Below the pieces are notes generated by a model. That model did not search any database. It saw only the letters and a program-made list of their open reading frames with translations, and was not told the origin of the DNA. The position numbers and the translations under genes were made by a program. A stretch of DNA of 64,000 nt. Source: Falsirhodobacter sp. 20TX0035. GTDB lineage: Bacteria; Pseudomonadota; Alphaproteobacteria; Rhodobacterales; Rhodobacteraceae. Every line of letters begins with the position of its first letter. Position 1 is the first letter of the stretch. This document shows positions 37,653 to 49,072 of the stretch, one piece after another. The stretch lies in contig NZ_JAQMHV010000003.1 of assembly GCF_028307215.1 (NCBI RefSeq), positions 1 through 64,000 on the forward strand. Direction: 5' to 3'.

Positions 37653-38669
37653 ATGGGTCTTTCTGGACCGATCCTCCCCGATCACCCTGACTGGTTGCCG
37701 CCTGCGGCACGCCTTTATCTGGATCATGTGGCGGGGGGGCTGTCGTTGCGGTCCATCGCGCGCCGCGAGGGGGTTCACGCCTCCACCGTGCTGCGGCAGG
37801 TCCGCCGCTATGAAAACCGCCGCGACGATCCGCTGATGGATTCGGCTCTCACCCTTTACTCCGGCGCCAAGGATGCCCCCATGACGATGCCCGCCCGCCT
37901 GCCCGCAACCCCCGCCACCATCGAGGCCGAGGCCCACCGCATCCTGCGCCGCCTGGCCGAACCCGGCGCGCTTCTGGCCTTCGCCCCCGAGATGGAGAAG
38001 GCCATCGTCCTGCGCGAACTGCCCAATGGCGAGACGGCCCGCATCGCCGTCGTCGCGCGCGAGGTGGCGGAGGCCTTCGTGCTGCGCGACTGGATCACCT
38101 GCCGCAAGGCCGGCCGGATCAGCACCTACGCGCTGTCGGCCGAAGGGCGCGCGCATCTGCGTCAGGGGCAGGGCATGGCCGAGGCGCCGGCCGGGTTCGA
38201 CTGGAACGGCGCCGAGGTGGAGGAGCGCTTCCCCCGTTATGGCCAGGTGGAAACGCCCGTGGCCCAGATGGGCCGCCGCCGCGACAAGGATGGCCAGCCC
38301 TTCCTGTCCCCCGAACTCGTTTCCGCCGCCGAACGGCTGCGCGAGGATTTCGAGCTGGCGCAGATGATGCCGAACACCACCCAGAACTGGGAGCGGTTCC
38401 TGGATGGTGGGGCGCGGGGCACGGGCGGGTCGGCGGGCGGTTTCGGCCCCGCGGCGGCGCGCGAACGCGTGGCGGTGGCGCTGCGCGATCTGGGGCCGGG
38501 CCTTGGCGACGTGGTCCTGCGGGTCTGCTGCTATCTGGAAGGGCTGGAGGCCTGCGAAAAGCGCATGGGCTGGGCCGCCCGTTCGGGCAAGGTGGTGCTG
38601 CGCATCGGGCTGGAACGGTTGCGCCGCCATTACGCCGAACATCATGGCCGCGGGCCGATGGTGGGATGA
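37653..38669 (+). CDS. HTH and DUF6456 domain protein
   Basis: A 338-residue probable DNA-binding protein. Residues about 22-53 form a helix-turn-helix (HVAGGLSLRSIARREGVHASTVLRQVRRYENRRDD). The C-terminal part (about 190-330) has the DUF6456 pattern, including SAAERLREDFELAQM and RVCCYLEGLEACEKRMGW. A low-complexity Gly stretch joins parts of it. Similar proteins are found through alphaproteobacteria as probable regulators with unknown targets. Divergent from the DUF6477 gene, with a possible CtrA site upstream; it ends at a shared terminator with katA. Confidence 0.75.
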   Translation: MGLSGPILPDHPDWLPPAARLYLDHVAGGLSLRSIARREGVHASTVLRQVRRYENRRDDPLMDSALTLYSGAKDAPMTMPARLPATPATIEAEAHRILRRLAEPGALLAFAPEMEKAIVLRELPNGETARIAVVAREVAEAFVLRDWITCRKAGRISTYALSAEGRAHLRQGQGMAEAPAGFDWNGAEVEERFPRYGQVETPVAQMGRRRDKDGQPFLSPELVSAAERLREDFELAQMMPNTTQNWERFLDGGARGTGGSAGGFGPAAARERVAVALRDLGPGLGDVVLRVCCYLEGLEACEKRMGWAARSGKVVLRIGLERLRRHYAEHHGRGPMVG

Positions 38670-38694
38670 AAAAGGGGGCCGGTCGGCCCCCTTT
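38670..38694. terminator. Bidirectional terminator between DUF6456 gene and katA
   Basis: AAAAGGGGGCC pairs with GGCCCCCTTT around GGTC. There are T's on the plus side and the A-run gives T's on the minus side, so it can end both convergent transcripts. The katA stop is four bases further on. Confidence 0.8.
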
Positions 38695-38697
38695 CGT

Positions 38698-40218
38698 TTA
38701 TTCGGCCGCTTCGACCGGGGTGTGGTGCGTCACCGGAATGGCGTTCACGTCGCTGTTCTTCTGCAACGCGGCCCGGACCCCGGCCTCGTAATCGCAATGC
38801 ACACGGCACAGCACGGCCAGCCAGCGTTCCTTCACCGCGGCGGAACACGGGCCCATGGCCGCGCCCATGTTGTCGAACAGGCGCTGCTTTTCCTCCGCGG
38901 GCAGCAGGTTGAACAACGCGCGCGGCTGCACGTAATCGGCGTCCGTATCCTCCTGCACGTAACGGTCGGCATCGCCCGAGATCTTCAGGGGCGGTTCCTG
39001 TACCGACGTATCCGCCACCGGGCCGCCATGCTGGTTCGGCTCGTAATAGGCGTCGGGATTGCCGAAGTCGTTCGTGAAGAAGCGCATCGCGCCGTCTTTG
39101 TGGTAATGGTGCACCGGGCATTTCGGCGCGTTGGCGGGCAGCGCCTCGTAATGCGTGCCCAGGCGATAGCGGTGCGCGTCGGCATAGGAGAAGATGCGCG
39201 CCTGCAGCATCTTGTCGGGCGAGAAGCCGATCCCCGGCACCACGTTGGACGGGCTGAAGGCCGCGTTCTCGATGAAGACGAAGTAGTTCTCGGGGTTGCG
39301 GTTCAGCTCCATCTCGCCGACCTCGATCAGCGGATAGTCGGCATGGGGCCAGACCTTGGTCAGGTCGAACGGGTTGTAGGGGGTGCGCAGCGCGTCCTCT
39401 TCCGGCATCGCCTGGATGTGCAGCTTCCATTTCGGGAAACGGCCGTCCTCGATCGCGTTGAAAAGGTCCTCCTGATAGCTTTCGCGCGTCTTGCCGATCA
39501 GCACCTCGGCCTCGGCGTTGGTGTAGTTGCGGATCGGCTGTTCGCAGCGCCAGTGGAACTTCACCCAGTGCCGGACGCCATCCTTGTTCCAGACGCTGAA
39601 CGTGTGGGAGCCGTAGCCGTGCATGTGCATCGGGTTCACCGGAATGCCGCGGTCCGACATCAGGATCGTTACCTGGTGCACCGATTCGGGATGGGCCGAC
39701 CAGAAGTCGAACATCGCCTCGGGCGACCGCAGGTTCGTCTTAGGGTGGCGCTTCTGCGTGCGGATGAAGTCCGGGAACTTGATGCCGTCGCGGATGAAGA
39801 AGATGGGCGTGTTGTTGCCCACGATGTCCCAGTTGCCTTCCTCGGTGTAGAACTTCACCGAAAAGCCGCGCACGTCGCGTTCGGCGTCCGCCGCGCCCAG
39901 TTCACCGGCCACGGTGGAAAAGCGGGTCAGGACCTCGGTTTTCTTGCCGACGGTGTCGAAGACCTTGGCGGCCGACAGGTGGGTAATGTCCTTCGTCACG
40001 GTGAAGGTCCCCAAGGCGCCCCAACCCTTGGCGTGCACCACCCGCTCCGGAATGCGTTCGCGGTTCTGGTGGGCCAGCTTTTCGATCAGCTGATAGTCCT
40101 GCAGCAGCACGGGGCCGCGGGCGCCGGCCGTCTGGCTGGTGCTGTTGGAGGCGACAGGGGCGCCTGCCGTCGTGGTGAGGCGGGGTTTGGATTCATCTCT
40201 CATTTTTGCGTCTTTCAC
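38698..40218 (-). CDS. katA: Catalase, small-subunit heme type
   Basis: A 506-residue clade-3-like heme catalase that dismutates hydrogen peroxide. Catalytic His62 lies in [12 protein letters not shown], followed by the Asn region [16 protein letters not shown]. The proximal heme-ligand Tyr345 is in [14 protein letters not shown]. The length fits small-subunit enzymes of about 480-510. A GTG start at 40218 has AGGGA about nine bases upstream; an ATG at 40203 is the alternative. It is divergent from oxyR, so peroxide induction is expected. Confidence 0.95.
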   Translation of the reverse strand: MKDAKMRDESKPRLTTTAGAPVASNSTSQTAGARGPVLLQDYQLIEKLAHQNRERIPERVVHAKGWGALGTFTVTKDITHLSAAKVFDTVGKKTEVLTRFSTVAGELGAADAERDVRGFSVKFYTEEGNWDIVGNNTPIFFIRDGIKFPDFIRTQKRHPKTNLRSPEAMFDFWSAHPESVHQVTILMSDRGIPVNPMHMHGYGSHTFSVWNKDGVRHWVKFHWRCEQPIRNYTNAEAEVLIGKTRESYQEDLFNAIEDGRFPKWKLHIQAMPEEDALRTPYNPFDLTKVWPHADYPLIEVGEMELNRNPENYFVFIENAAFSPSNVVPGIGFSPDKMLQARIFSYADAHRYRLGTHYEALPANAPKCPVHHYHKDGAMRFFTNDFGNPDAYYEPNQHGGPVADTSVQEPPLKISGDADRYVQEDTDADYVQPRALFNLLPAEEKQRLFDNMGAAMGPCSAAVKERWLAVLCRVHCDYEAGVRAALQKNSDVNAIPVTHHTPVEAAE

Positions 40219-40286
40219 GAGTGGCAGTCCCTCGCTGGATGCCGCATCCGTGGAATAAAGGAAAATCGGATTTACTTGGGATCACG

Positions 40287-40301
40287 ATCAGATTAGCTGA
40301 T
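40287..40301. promoter_or_regulatory. Candidate OxyR operator overlapping oxyR start
   Basis: ATCAG-N5-CTGAT is a perfect inverted repeat containing a T-N11-A LysR-type box. It lies in the 81-bp katA-oxyR gap and reaches into the first of three consecutive oxyR ATGs. It is placed for OxyR to control katA and itself. The sequence does not match the E. coli OxyR consensus closely. Confidence 0.4.
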
Positions 40302-41199
40302 GATGATGCTGACCCTGCGCCAACTCTCCTATTTCCTTGCTTTGGCCGAAACGCGCCATTTCGGCCAGGCCGCCGCGCGCGTTCACGTCACGCAGCCCGC
40401 GCTTTCGATGCAGATCCGCGAGATGGAGGCGGGCTTGGGCGTGGCCCTGATCGAACGGGGCCGCACGATCCGGCTGACCCCCGCGGGGCGCGAGGTGGCC
40501 CGCCGCGCTGCCCGCGTTCTGACCGATGTGCGGGAGATCGAGGCCATGGCCCGGCGGCACGCGCTGGGTGGGCGGCTGAACATCGGCATCATTCCCACGG
40601 TCGCGCCCTATCTTCTGCCCGACCTGCTGCCGCGCCTGCCTTTGCAACTGCGGCTGAGGGAGGCGCAGACCGACCGTCTTCTGGCGGGGCTGGAGGACGG
40701 GACGCTGGACGCGATCGTGGTGGCGACGGCCGTGGGCGCGCCCGATCTGGTGACGGTGCCCTTGTTCCGCGACCGCTTCCTGCTGGCGGGCAGCGATGCT
40801 CGGCTGGAGGCGCTGGGGTCGGTCGAGGCGCTGCGGCCCGTGGCGCTGGACCCCGAGGAACTGCTGCTGCTGGACGAAGGGCACTGTCTGGCCGACCAGG
40901 CGCTGGACGTGTGCGGGTTGGAACGGCGCGGCACGCGGCTGGATCTGGGCGCGTCGTCCCTCTCCACGCTGGCGGGGCTTGTGGGGCAGGGCGTGGGCTT
41001 CACGTTCCTTCCAGAAATCGCCGTGCCCACCGAACGGGCGGCGCATCCCCTGATGCGGGTGGCCCGCTTCGCCGACCCGCAACCGTCGCGCGACGTGGCG
41101 CTGATCGGGCGGGCCGGCACGGCGGCCGAGCCTTGGTTCACCACCCTGGCAGGGGCGCTGACACAGGCGGCGGACCAGCGGCTGGCGCAGGTCCGCTAG
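40300..41199 (+). CDS. oxyR: Peroxide-sensing LysR-type regulator OxyR
   Basis: A 299-residue LysR-type protein. The winged HTH is at the N-terminus (LRQLSYFLALAETRHFGQAAARVHVTQPALSMQIREMEAGLGVALIER). The redox pair Cys196 and Cys205 lies in LLDEGHCLADQALDVC, matching the disulfide motif of OxyR in spacing. It is divergent from katA and seven bases from the convergent peroxiredoxin gene. Three ATGs in a row make the start uncertain by up to two codons. Confidence 0.93.
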   Translation: MMMLTLRQLSYFLALAETRHFGQAAARVHVTQPALSMQIREMEAGLGVALIERGRTIRLTPAGREVARRAARVLTDVREIEAMARRHALGGRLNIGIIPTVAPYLLPDLLPRLPLQLRLREAQTDRLLAGLEDGTLDAIVVATAVGAPDLVTVPLFRDRFLLAGSDARLEALGSVEALRPVALDPEELLLLDEGHCLADQALDVCGLERRGTRLDLGASSLSTLAGLVGQGVGFTFLPEIAVPTERAAHPLMRVARFADPQPSRDVALIGRAGTAAEPWFTTLAGALTQAADQRLAQVR

Positions 41200-41206
41200 G
41201 GCCTTC

Positions 41207-41755
41207 TCAGGCCGCCTTGGCCTTGGCATCCTCGCGCAGCCAGTTCAGCAGCGTTTCGGGCGAGGATTCGCCATAAGGATCGTCGGTGAAGTTGTCGCAC
41301 AGGCCCGGTTCCTCGAACCACGCCTCCACCACGCCGTTGTTGATGATGGCGGCATAGCGCCACGACCGCAGACCGAAGCCGAGGTTGTCCTTGCGCACCA
41401 GCATGCCCACGCGGCGGGTGAATTCGCCCGATCCGTCGGGGATGACCTTCACGTTTTGCAGATTCTGCGACTTGGCCCACTGGTTCATCACGAAGGCGTC
41501 GTTGACCGACAGGCAATAGATCTCGTCGATGCCCAGCGCCTGGAAGTCGGCGAAGCCTTGTTCGAAGCCCGGCAGCTGGAAGGTGGAGCAGGTGGGCGTG
41601 AACGCGCCGGGCAGGGCGAACAGCACGACGCGCTTGCCGGCGAAGTAATCCGACGTCGTCTTCATCTCCCACCGGAACGGGTTCGGCCCGCCGATGCTTT
41701 CATCCCGCACGCGCGTCTGGAAATTCACCTGAGGGAGTTTCACACCCGTCTGCAT
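41207..41755 (-). CDS. Peroxiredoxin (Prx5-type)
   Basis: A 182-residue redoxin of the Prx5 family that reduces hydroperoxides. Peroxidatic Cys56 is in LPGAFTPTCS; Cys153 (EEPGLCDNF) corresponds to the resolving position of atypical two-Cys members. KRVVLFALPGAFTP and EIYCLSVNDAFVMNQWAK are family motifs. The electron donor is probably glutathione or thioredoxin. Grouped with katA and oxyR, it is a likely OxyR target. It is divergent from lipA with a 155-bp gap. Confidence 0.92.
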   Translation of the reverse strand: MQTGVKLPQVNFQTRVRDESIGGPNPFRWEMKTTSDYFAGKRVVLFALPGAFTPTCSTFQLPGFEQGFADFQALGIDEIYCLSVNDAFVMNQWAKSQNLQNVKVIPDGSGEFTRRVGMLVRKDNLGFGLRSWRYAAIINNGVVEAWFEEPGLCDNFTDDPYGESSPETLLNWLREDAKAKAA

Positions 41756-41910
41756 ATTGTCGTCCTCTGGAACAATGATCCTGACGGATCGCCTGCTCCT
41801 CCCCGGCCGCGACTTTAATGGGACGGGCAGGCGGCATCAAGCGGCTCCGGTTGCGCGGGCGGGCGTTTGGCCTTATGTCTTGCCCCAAGCCAGCGCGAGG
41901 GAGGTTTGCC

Positions 41911-42858
41911 ATGCGCGATCTGAAGATTCCCGACCAGCGTCACCCCGAAAAGGCGCACCGCGCCGACAACGCGCAGCCGAAGAAGCCGGCATGGATCCGT
42001 GTGAAGGCCCCCACCTCGGCGGGCTACAAGGAAACGCGCGACATCATCAAGGAAAACCGCCTCGTAACCGTGTGCGAGGAGGCCGGCTGCCCCAACGTGG
42101 GCGAGTGCTGGAGCCAGGGCCACGCCACCATGATGATCATGGGCGAGATCTGCACCCGCGGCTGCACCTTCTGCAACGTGGCGACGGGCAAGCCGCAGAA
42201 CCTGGACGCGTTCGAACCGGGCCGCGTGGCGCATGCCGTGTCGAAGCTGGGGCTGAACCACGTGGTCGTCACCTCGGTCGACCGCGACGACCTGACGGAT
42301 GGCGGGGCGGACCATTTCGCCCAGACGATCCGCGCGATCCGCCACCGTTCCCCCGGCACGACGATCGAGATCCTGACCCCCGACTTCCTGAAATGCGCGG
42401 ATTCGGTGCTGGAAACCGTGGTGGCGGCCAAGCCCGACGTGTTCAACCACAACCTGGAAACCGTTCCGGGCCTGTATCTGGAGGTGCGCCCCGGCGCCCG
42501 CTACTTCCATTCGCTGCGCCTGCTGCAGCGCGTGAAGGAACTGGACCCGACCATCTTCACGAAGTCGGGCATCATGGTGGGCCTTGGGGAAAACAGCGCG
42601 CAGGTGCGGCAGGTCATGGACGACATGCGCGCCGCCGACGTGGACTTCCTGACGATCGGGCAATACCTGCAGCCGACGCCGAAGCACCACCGCGTGGACC
42701 GCTTCGTCACGCCGGAGGAATTCGCGACCTATGAAAAGGCGGCCTACAACAAGGGTTTTCTGATGGTGTCGGCCACGCCGCTCACGCGGTCCTCCTATCA
42801 CGCGGGCGACGACTTCCAGCGTCTGCGAGCGGCGCGTCTGGCCAAGCTGGGTGCTTGA
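41911..42858 (+). CDS. lipA: Lipoyl synthase
   Basis: A 315-residue radical-SAM enzyme that inserts sulfur into octanoyl-proteins. Auxiliary cluster Cys55, Cys60 and Cys66 ([12 protein letters not shown]) and the radical-SAM set Cys81, Cys85 and Cys88 (CTRGCTFC) are present, as is the C-terminal RSSYHA serine ligand. The ATG has GAGGGAGG upstream. It is followed 60 bp later by guaB on the same strand. lipB is not in the window. Confidence 0.96.
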   Translation: MRDLKIPDQRHPEKAHRADNAQPKKPAWIRVKAPTSAGYKETRDIIKENRLVTVCEEAGCPNVGECWSQGHATMMIMGEICTRGCTFCNVATGKPQNLDAFEPGRVAHAVSKLGLNHVVVTSVDRDDLTDGGADHFAQTIRAIRHRSPGTTIEILTPDFLKCADSVLETVVAAKPDVFNHNLETVPGLYLEVRPGARYFHSLRLLQRVKELDPTIFTKSGIMVGLGENSAQVRQVMDDMRAADVDFLTIGQYLQPTPKHHRVDRFVTPEEFATYEKAAYNKGFLMVSATPLTRSSYHAGDDFQRLRAARLAKLGA

Positions 42859-44367
<1,509 letters not shown>

Positions 44368-44375
44368 AGGAAGGG

Positions 44376-44397
44376 GGCCACGCCTTCGGGCGTGGCC
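44376..44397. terminator. Terminator after guaB
   Basis: GGCCACGCC and GGCGTGGCC form a perfect 9-bp stem with a TTCG loop, followed by TTA, which is also the stop of the convergent FliN-like gene. The TTCG tetraloop adds stability. Confidence 0.75.
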
Positions 44398-44634
44398 TTA
44401 TCCGTTCTGGAACAGGGTCCGGATCTCGATCCCGGTCTTGCCGTCCACGGTCACGACTTCTCCGGTGCCGATGCGACGGTCGTTCACCAGGATGTCCACC
44501 GTGGTGGCCTTGGGACGGTCCAGGGTCACCAGCGTGCCTGGGCCCATCTTGCGCAGATCGGCCAGGGTCACCATCGCGTCGCCGACGTGAAACGTCAGGC
44601 GAATGTTCAGGGCGTCGAAATGGGCGTCATCCAT
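44398..44634 (-). CDS. FliN-like protein, single SpoA domain (78 aa)
   Basis: A 78-residue protein that is essentially one SpoA/FliN C-terminal domain: IRLTFHVGDAMVTLADLRKMGPGTLVTLDRP, then VDILVNDRRIGTGEVVTVDGKTGIEI. In flagellar motors FliN forms the switch ring with FliM; in type III secretion the equivalent is YscQ-C. Here it stands alone, between guaB and an amino-acid permease, with no other flagellar or secretion gene in view. It could complete a motor whose other genes lie elsewhere. Confidence 0.8.
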   Translation of the reverse strand: MDDAHFDALNIRLTFHVGDAMVTLADLRKMGPGTLVTLDRPKATTVDILVNDRRIGTGEVVTVDGKTGIEIRTLFQNG

Positions 44635-44840
44635 GTCATTGGCTTTCCGTCAGAAGCAGGGTCCGTTTTGGGTGGCAGCGTGGGAAGCACGCGTCTTGAT
44701 ACGCAGATCCGCGCAACCTGCGGCACCGGGAAGAATGACGGTCATCATACCCACAGGGATGAAAAGGTTTCGTGACAATCCGGGGGGCGAAGCCTCTCCT
44801 TGCACGGGTGCCTGTTCTGCGCCATTCACGGAGCAGATGA

Positions 44841-46301
44841 ATGAAAAAGAGGGGGGACGTGGCAATGAGCACTGGAGCCGACCAGCCGGAACTGAAACGT
44901 GTCATGGGGCCGAAGCTGCTGCTTCTGTTCATCGTGGGCGACATCCTGGGAACCGGGGTCTACGCCCTGACCGGAACCGTGGCGGGGGAGGTGGGGGGCG
45001 CTGCCTGGGCGCCGTTCCTTCTGGCCTTCGCCGTCGCCACCATCACGGCCCTGTCCTATCTGGAACTGGTGACGCGGTACCCGCAGGCGGCGGGCGCGGC
45101 GCTTTATGCGCACAAGGCGTTCGGCATCCACTTCCTGACCTTCATCGTGGCCTTCACGGTCATGTGCTCGGGCATCACCTCGGCCTCTACTGCGTCGAAC
45201 GCTTTTGCGGGGTTCCTGAACGACGGGCTGGGGCTGGGCCTGGGTAAGGGCGGGCTTCTGGCGGTAGCGCTGGGCTTCATGGCGCTGGTCGCCGCCGTCA
45301 ACTTCCGCGGTGCGGGGGAAAGCGTGAAGGCCAACGTGGTGCTGACCTGCGTGGAACTGTCGGGCCTGCTGCTGATCATCTTCATCGGCCTCTTCGCGAT
45401 GGCGCAGGGCCGGGCCGACTTTTCCGAGGTGATGGTCTTCCAGTCCGCCGATGAAAAGGGCGCGTTCCTCGCACTCACCGCCGCCACGGCCATGGCCTTC
45501 TTCGCCATGGTGGGGTTCGAGGATTCCGTCAACATGGCCGAGGAGGTGCACGATCCCGTCCGCACCTTCCCCAAGATCATGCTGTCGGGGCTGGCGATCA
45601 CCGGGGTGATCTACGTCCTCGTGTCGATCTGTGCGGTGGCGCTGGTTCCGGTGGGCGATCTGTCGGACCCCGAAAAAGGCTCGGCCCTGACGCAGGTGGT
45701 GCGGGCCGGGGCGCCGGGGTTGCCCTTTGACACGATCTTCCCGTTCATCGGGATGTTCGCGGTCGCGAACTCCGCCCTCATCAACATGCTGATGGCCAGC
45801 CGGCTGATCTACGGCCTGGCGCGGCAGCGGGTCCTGCCGCCGGTGCTGGGCCGCGTGCATCCGGTGCGCCGCACGCCTTGGGTGGCGGTGCTGTTCACCA
45901 CGGTGCTGGCCTTCGCCCTGATCTGCGCGGTGGTGCTGTGGTCGGACACGGGGGCGATCAGCCTTCTGGGCGGCACAACGTCGCTGCTGCTGCTGGGGGT
46001 GTTCACGATCCTGAACGTGTCGCTTCTGGTGATCCGCCGGACGCCGGCGACCGAACGCCACTTCCGCGCGCCCGTCTGGGGGCCGTGGGTGGGGGCCGTG
46101 ACCTGCGCCTTCCTGGTCGGCCCCTGGGCGCGCAGCGCCAGCCAGATGGGGCAATACCGGATCGCGGCCTGGCTTCTGGGTCTGGGCGTCGTGCTCTGGG
46201 CGCTGACCTGGATGTGGAACCGGCAGACGGGCGTGTCCGCCGGAACCATGAAGGATGCGGGCCATCTGGACGAGGATCCGTCCAAGGTCCGCAAGGGCTG
46301 A
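44841..46301 (+). CDS. APC superfamily amino-acid permease
   Basis: A 486-residue transporter with twelve or more spans. It has the APC helix-1 motif (FIVGDILGTGVYALTGTVAG), EVGGAAWAPFLLAFAVATITALSYLELVTRYPQAAGAALY, and the signature FFAMVGFEDSVNMAEEV in span 6. This is the cationic-type or Ala/Gly-permease branch of APC; the substrate is unclear. Both ATGs at 44841 (GGAG upstream) and 44865 (GGGG upstream) are plausible starts. It abuts ssb directly (convergent, zero gap). Confidence 0.88.
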   Translation: MKKRGDVAMSTGADQPELKRVMGPKLLLLFIVGDILGTGVYALTGTVAGEVGGAAWAPFLLAFAVATITALSYLELVTRYPQAAGAALYAHKAFGIHFLTFIVAFTVMCSGITSASTASNAFAGFLNDGLGLGLGKGGLLAVALGFMALVAAVNFRGAGESVKANVVLTCVELSGLLLIIFIGLFAMAQGRADFSEVMVFQSADEKGAFLALTAATAMAFFAMVGFEDSVNMAEEVHDPVRTFPKIMLSGLAITGVIYVLVSICAVALVPVGDLSDPEKGSALTQVVRAGAPGLPFDTIFPFIGMFAVANSALINMLMASRLIYGLARQRVLPPVLGRVHPVRRTPWVAVLFTTVLAFALICAVVLWSDTGAISLLGGTTSLLLLGVFTILNVSLLVIRRTPATERHFRAPVWGPWVGAVTCAFLVGPWARSASQMGQYRIAAWLLGLGVVLWALTWMWNRQTGVSAGTMKDAGHLDEDPSKVRKG

Positions 46302-46829
46302 TCAGAACGGGATCTCGTCGTCGAAGTCGTTGGAGCGTCCGCCGCCACCCTGCTGCGGACGCGACGCCCCGCCGCGCGACGAGGACCCGCCCTGCGAGCC
46401 GCCCTCGTAGTCGTAGCCGCCGCCCTGCGAGCCGCCGCGATCCTCATACCCGCCGCCGGAGGGTCCGCCGCCGTCGCCGCGCCCGCCCAGCATCGTCATG
46501 GTCGAACGGAAGGGGCGCAGCACCACCTCGGTCGTGTACTTGTCCTGCCCGCTCTGGTCCTGCCATTTGCGGGTTTCCAGCTGGCCTTCCAGATATACGC
46601 TCGATCCCTTGCGCAGGTATTGTTCGGCCACGCGCACCAGGTTTTCATCCATGATCGCGACGGAATGCCATTCTGTGCGCTCCTTGCGCTCTCCGCTGGC
46701 CTTGTCGCGCCACGTCTCGGTGGTGGCGATCCGCAGGTTGCAGACCTTGCCGCCGTTCTGGAAGCTGCGCACTTCCGGATCGCGGCCCAGATTGCCGACG
46801 ATGATGACCTTGTTGACCGAACCCGCCAT
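46302..46829 (-). CDS. ssb: Single-stranded DNA-binding protein
   Basis: A 175-residue SSB. The OB fold covers about 1-110 ([52 protein letters not shown]). A Gly/Ser/Gln-rich linker follows, and the C-terminal acidic tip DFDDEIPF binds partner proteins in replication and repair. No GTTC-N7-GTTC LexA-type box is apparent in the upstream gap. It is divergent from a transglycosylase gene. Confidence 0.96.
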   Translation of the reverse strand: MAGSVNKVIIVGNLGRDPEVRSFQNGGKVCNLRIATTETWRDKASGERKERTEWHSVAIMDENLVRVAEQYLRKGSSVYLEGQLETRKWQDQSGQDKYTTEVVLRPFRSTMTMLGGRGDGGGPSGGGYEDRGGSQGGGYDYEGGSQGGSSSRGGASRPQQGGGGRSNDFDDEIPF

Positions 46830-46966
46830 GCGCGTTTACTCCATTTTTGGTTCGGAAAGGCTTACACCGCCCCCCGTTGTGACGCAATCCGCCGATGGCG
46901 CACGTGCCGCTGGCCTCAGCCACCGGTTCGTGTAAAGTGCCGGGCGGGACAGTGAAGGACGAATGC

Positions 46967-47557
46967 ATGCGCATCATGACGCTTGCGGCCGCGATGGTGG
47001 TCATCACCTCGGGGCCGATCTTGGCCGAAGGGATATTCGCGAAACACCCCGTATCGGCCCCTCTTTCCAGGTTCAGCGTGTTGGATACACGGGCCGCACG
47101 GCAATATTCCGGCTCCACCCGCCTGCAACCGCCGTCTGAGCGGGCGCGGGACGCCGCGGTTACCAGCTTCAGCGGAACCTATCGCGGCAGCTACCGGGGG
47201 CAGTATCTGGCGGCCGCCCGCGCTTCGGCCAAGAAGCATGGCGTTCCGGAGGAGTTATTCCTGCGTCTGGTGCAGCAGGAATCCGGCTGGAACCCCGCCG
47301 CGGTGTCGCCCAAGGGGGCGCGGGGGCTGGCGCAGCTGATGCCCGGCACGGCGCAGCTGATCGGCGCGTCGATCGACAATCCGGAATCGAACCTGGACGG
47401 CGGCGCGCGCTATCTGCGGATGATGTACGACCGGTTCGGCAACTGGCGCCACGCGCTGGCCGCCTACAACGCCGGCCCCGGCGCGGTGGAGCAGTATCGC
47501 GGGATCCCGCCTTACGCGGAAACCCAGAACTACGTGCGGATCATCGCGGGCGGCTGA
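46967..47557 (+). CDS. Lytic transglycosylase (SLT domain)
   Basis: A 196-residue periplasmic enzyme cleaving peptidoglycan. Signal peptide MRIMTLAAAMVVITSGPILA, then a linker, then the SLT domain from about 80. Catalytic Glu105 lies in LVQQESGWNP, with the family motifs KGARGLAQLMPGTAQ and AAYNAGPGAV. No other anchor is seen. The ATG is preceded by GAAGGAC. It sits between ssb (divergent) and serS (convergent, 16-bp gap). Confidence 0.92.
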   Translation: MRIMTLAAAMVVITSGPILAEGIFAKHPVSAPLSRFSVLDTRAARQYSGSTRLQPPSERARDAAVTSFSGTYRGSYRGQYLAAARASAKKHGVPEELFLRLVQQESGWNPAAVSPKGARGLAQLMPGTAQLIGASIDNPESNLDGGARYLRMMYDRFGNWRHALAAYNAGPGAVEQYRGIPPYAETQNYVRIIAGG

Positions 47558-47573
47558 CCGCCGCCCCGCGTTT

Positions 47574-48863
47574 TCAGGCCAAGGCCCCGTCGGCCAAGAT
47601 GCGGGTTTTGCCGCCCAGATAGGGCCACAGCGCCTGCGGCAGGTCGACGGAGCCGTCCTCCTGCTGCCCGTTCTCCAGCACCGCGATCATGCAGCGCCCG
47701 ACGGCCAGGCCGGAGCCGTTCAGCGTGTGGACGAATTCCGGCTTGCCGCCTTCGGGGCGGAAGCGCGCGTTCATCCGGCGCGCCTGGAAATCCCCGCAGA
47801 CGGACACGGACGACACCTCGCGGTAGGTGTCCTGACCGGGCAGCCACACTTCCAGATCGTGGGTCTTGGTCGCGCCGAAGCCCATGTCGCCGGTGCACAG
47901 CACGACGACGCGGTAGGGCAGGTTCAGCTTCTGCAGGATCGCCTCGGCGCACTCGGTCATGCGCTCATGCTCGGCCGCGGACTGGTCGGGGGTGGTGATG
48001 GACACCATCTCCACCTTCTCGAACTGGTGCTGGCGCAGCATGCCTGCCGTGTCCTTGCCCGCGCTGCCGGCCTCGGACCGGAAGCACTGGGAATGGGCCG
48101 TCATGCGGATGGGCAGGGTTTCCCAATCCAGAATTTCGCCCGCCACGGTGTTGGTCAGCGTCACTTCGGAGGTGGGGATCAGCCACCAGCCGTTGGTGGT
48201 CTGATAGCTGTCCTCGGTAAACTTGGGCAGCTGGCCAGTGCCCAGCATCGCCTCGTCCCGCACCAGAACCGGGGTCCAGGTTTCGGAGAGGCCGTGATCG
48301 TCCACATGCGTGTCCAGCATGAACTGGGCCAGCGCGCGGTGCAGGCGCACCATCGCGCCCTTCAGCACCACGAAGCGGCTGCCCGACAGCTTTGCCGCCG
48401 TCTGGAAATCGAGGCCGGGCTTCGCACCCGCGATCTCGTAATGCTCCTTCGGGGGGAAGGCGAAATTGCGGGGGCTGCCCCAGCGGCGCAGCTCCACGTT
48501 CCCGTCCTCGTCCGCGCCGTCGGGCACGTCGGCACGGGGCAGGTTGGGGATGGTCAGCAGCAGGTCGCGCAGGCGCGCATCCTCGGCGGCGGCTTCCTCG
48601 TTCAGGCGGGCGATGTCGGCCTTCTTCTGGGCGACAAGGCCGCGTAGACGCTCGAATTCGGCGTCGTTGCCGGCGGCCTTGGCGGCGCCCACGTCCTTGC
48701 TGGCGCGGTTCTGTTCGGCCTGCGCGGTTTCCGCCGCAAGGATCCGGCTGCGGCGCGCCTCGTCAAGCGCCAGGATGCGCGACGACATCGGCTCGGCCCC
48801 GCGACGCGACAACGCCGCATCGAAGGCGGCGGGGTTTTCGCGGATGGCGCGGATGTCGTGCAT
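47574..48863 (-). CDS. serS: Seryl-tRNA synthetase
   Basis: A 429-residue class II aminoacyl-tRNA synthetase. It has an N-terminal coiled-coil arm that reads the tRNA long arm (about 30-105, rich in Ala, Glu and Arg), then motif 2 ([27 protein letters not shown]) and motif 3 ([17 protein letters not shown]). Start at 48863 places [18 protein letters not shown] at the N-terminus. A tRNA-Ser is in the window but far away. Upstream is a 209-bp gap before yajC in which I see no other gene. Confidence 0.96.
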   Translation of the reverse strand: MHDIRAIRENPAAFDAALSRRGAEPMSSRILALDEARRSRILAAETAQAEQNRASKDVGAAKAAGNDAEFERLRGLVAQKKADIARLNEEAAAEDARLRDLLLTIPNLPRADVPDGADEDGNVELRRWGSPRNFAFPPKEHYEIAGAKPGLDFQTAAKLSGSRFVVLKGAMVRLHRALAQFMLDTHVDDHGLSETWTPVLVRDEAMLGTGQLPKFTEDSYQTTNGWWLIPTSEVTLTNTVAGEILDWETLPIRMTAHSQCFRSEAGSAGKDTAGMLRQHQFEKVEMVSITTPDQSAAEHERMTECAEAILQKLNLPYRVVVLCTGDMGFGATKTHDLEVWLPGQDTYREVSSVSVCGDFQARRMNARFRPEGGKPEFVHTLNGSGLAVGRCMIAVLENGQQEDGSVDLPQALWPYLGGKTRILADGALA

Positions 48864-49072
48864 GTCGAAGGCTCCTGCATCATGGGGTCCGGGTTTCCTA
48901 TGCCCCATCGCGCCCAACGGGGGAACCGGAAAAATCGCATGACAATCGCGTTAGCCCGGGGGCCTTGCGCCCATTTGCCCCAAGGGCGCGCGCTTGCCAT
49001 CGCAGGGGGGGGCCATTAGGGTGCGCCACCGACAATCCCGGGGCCGCGCCCCGCGCCAGACGAGGATAACGC

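Noticed and set aside
46830-46966. LexA/SOS box before ssb
   Set aside because: GTTCGGAAAGGCTTA has only the first half of the alphaproteobacterial GTTC-N7-GTTC pattern.
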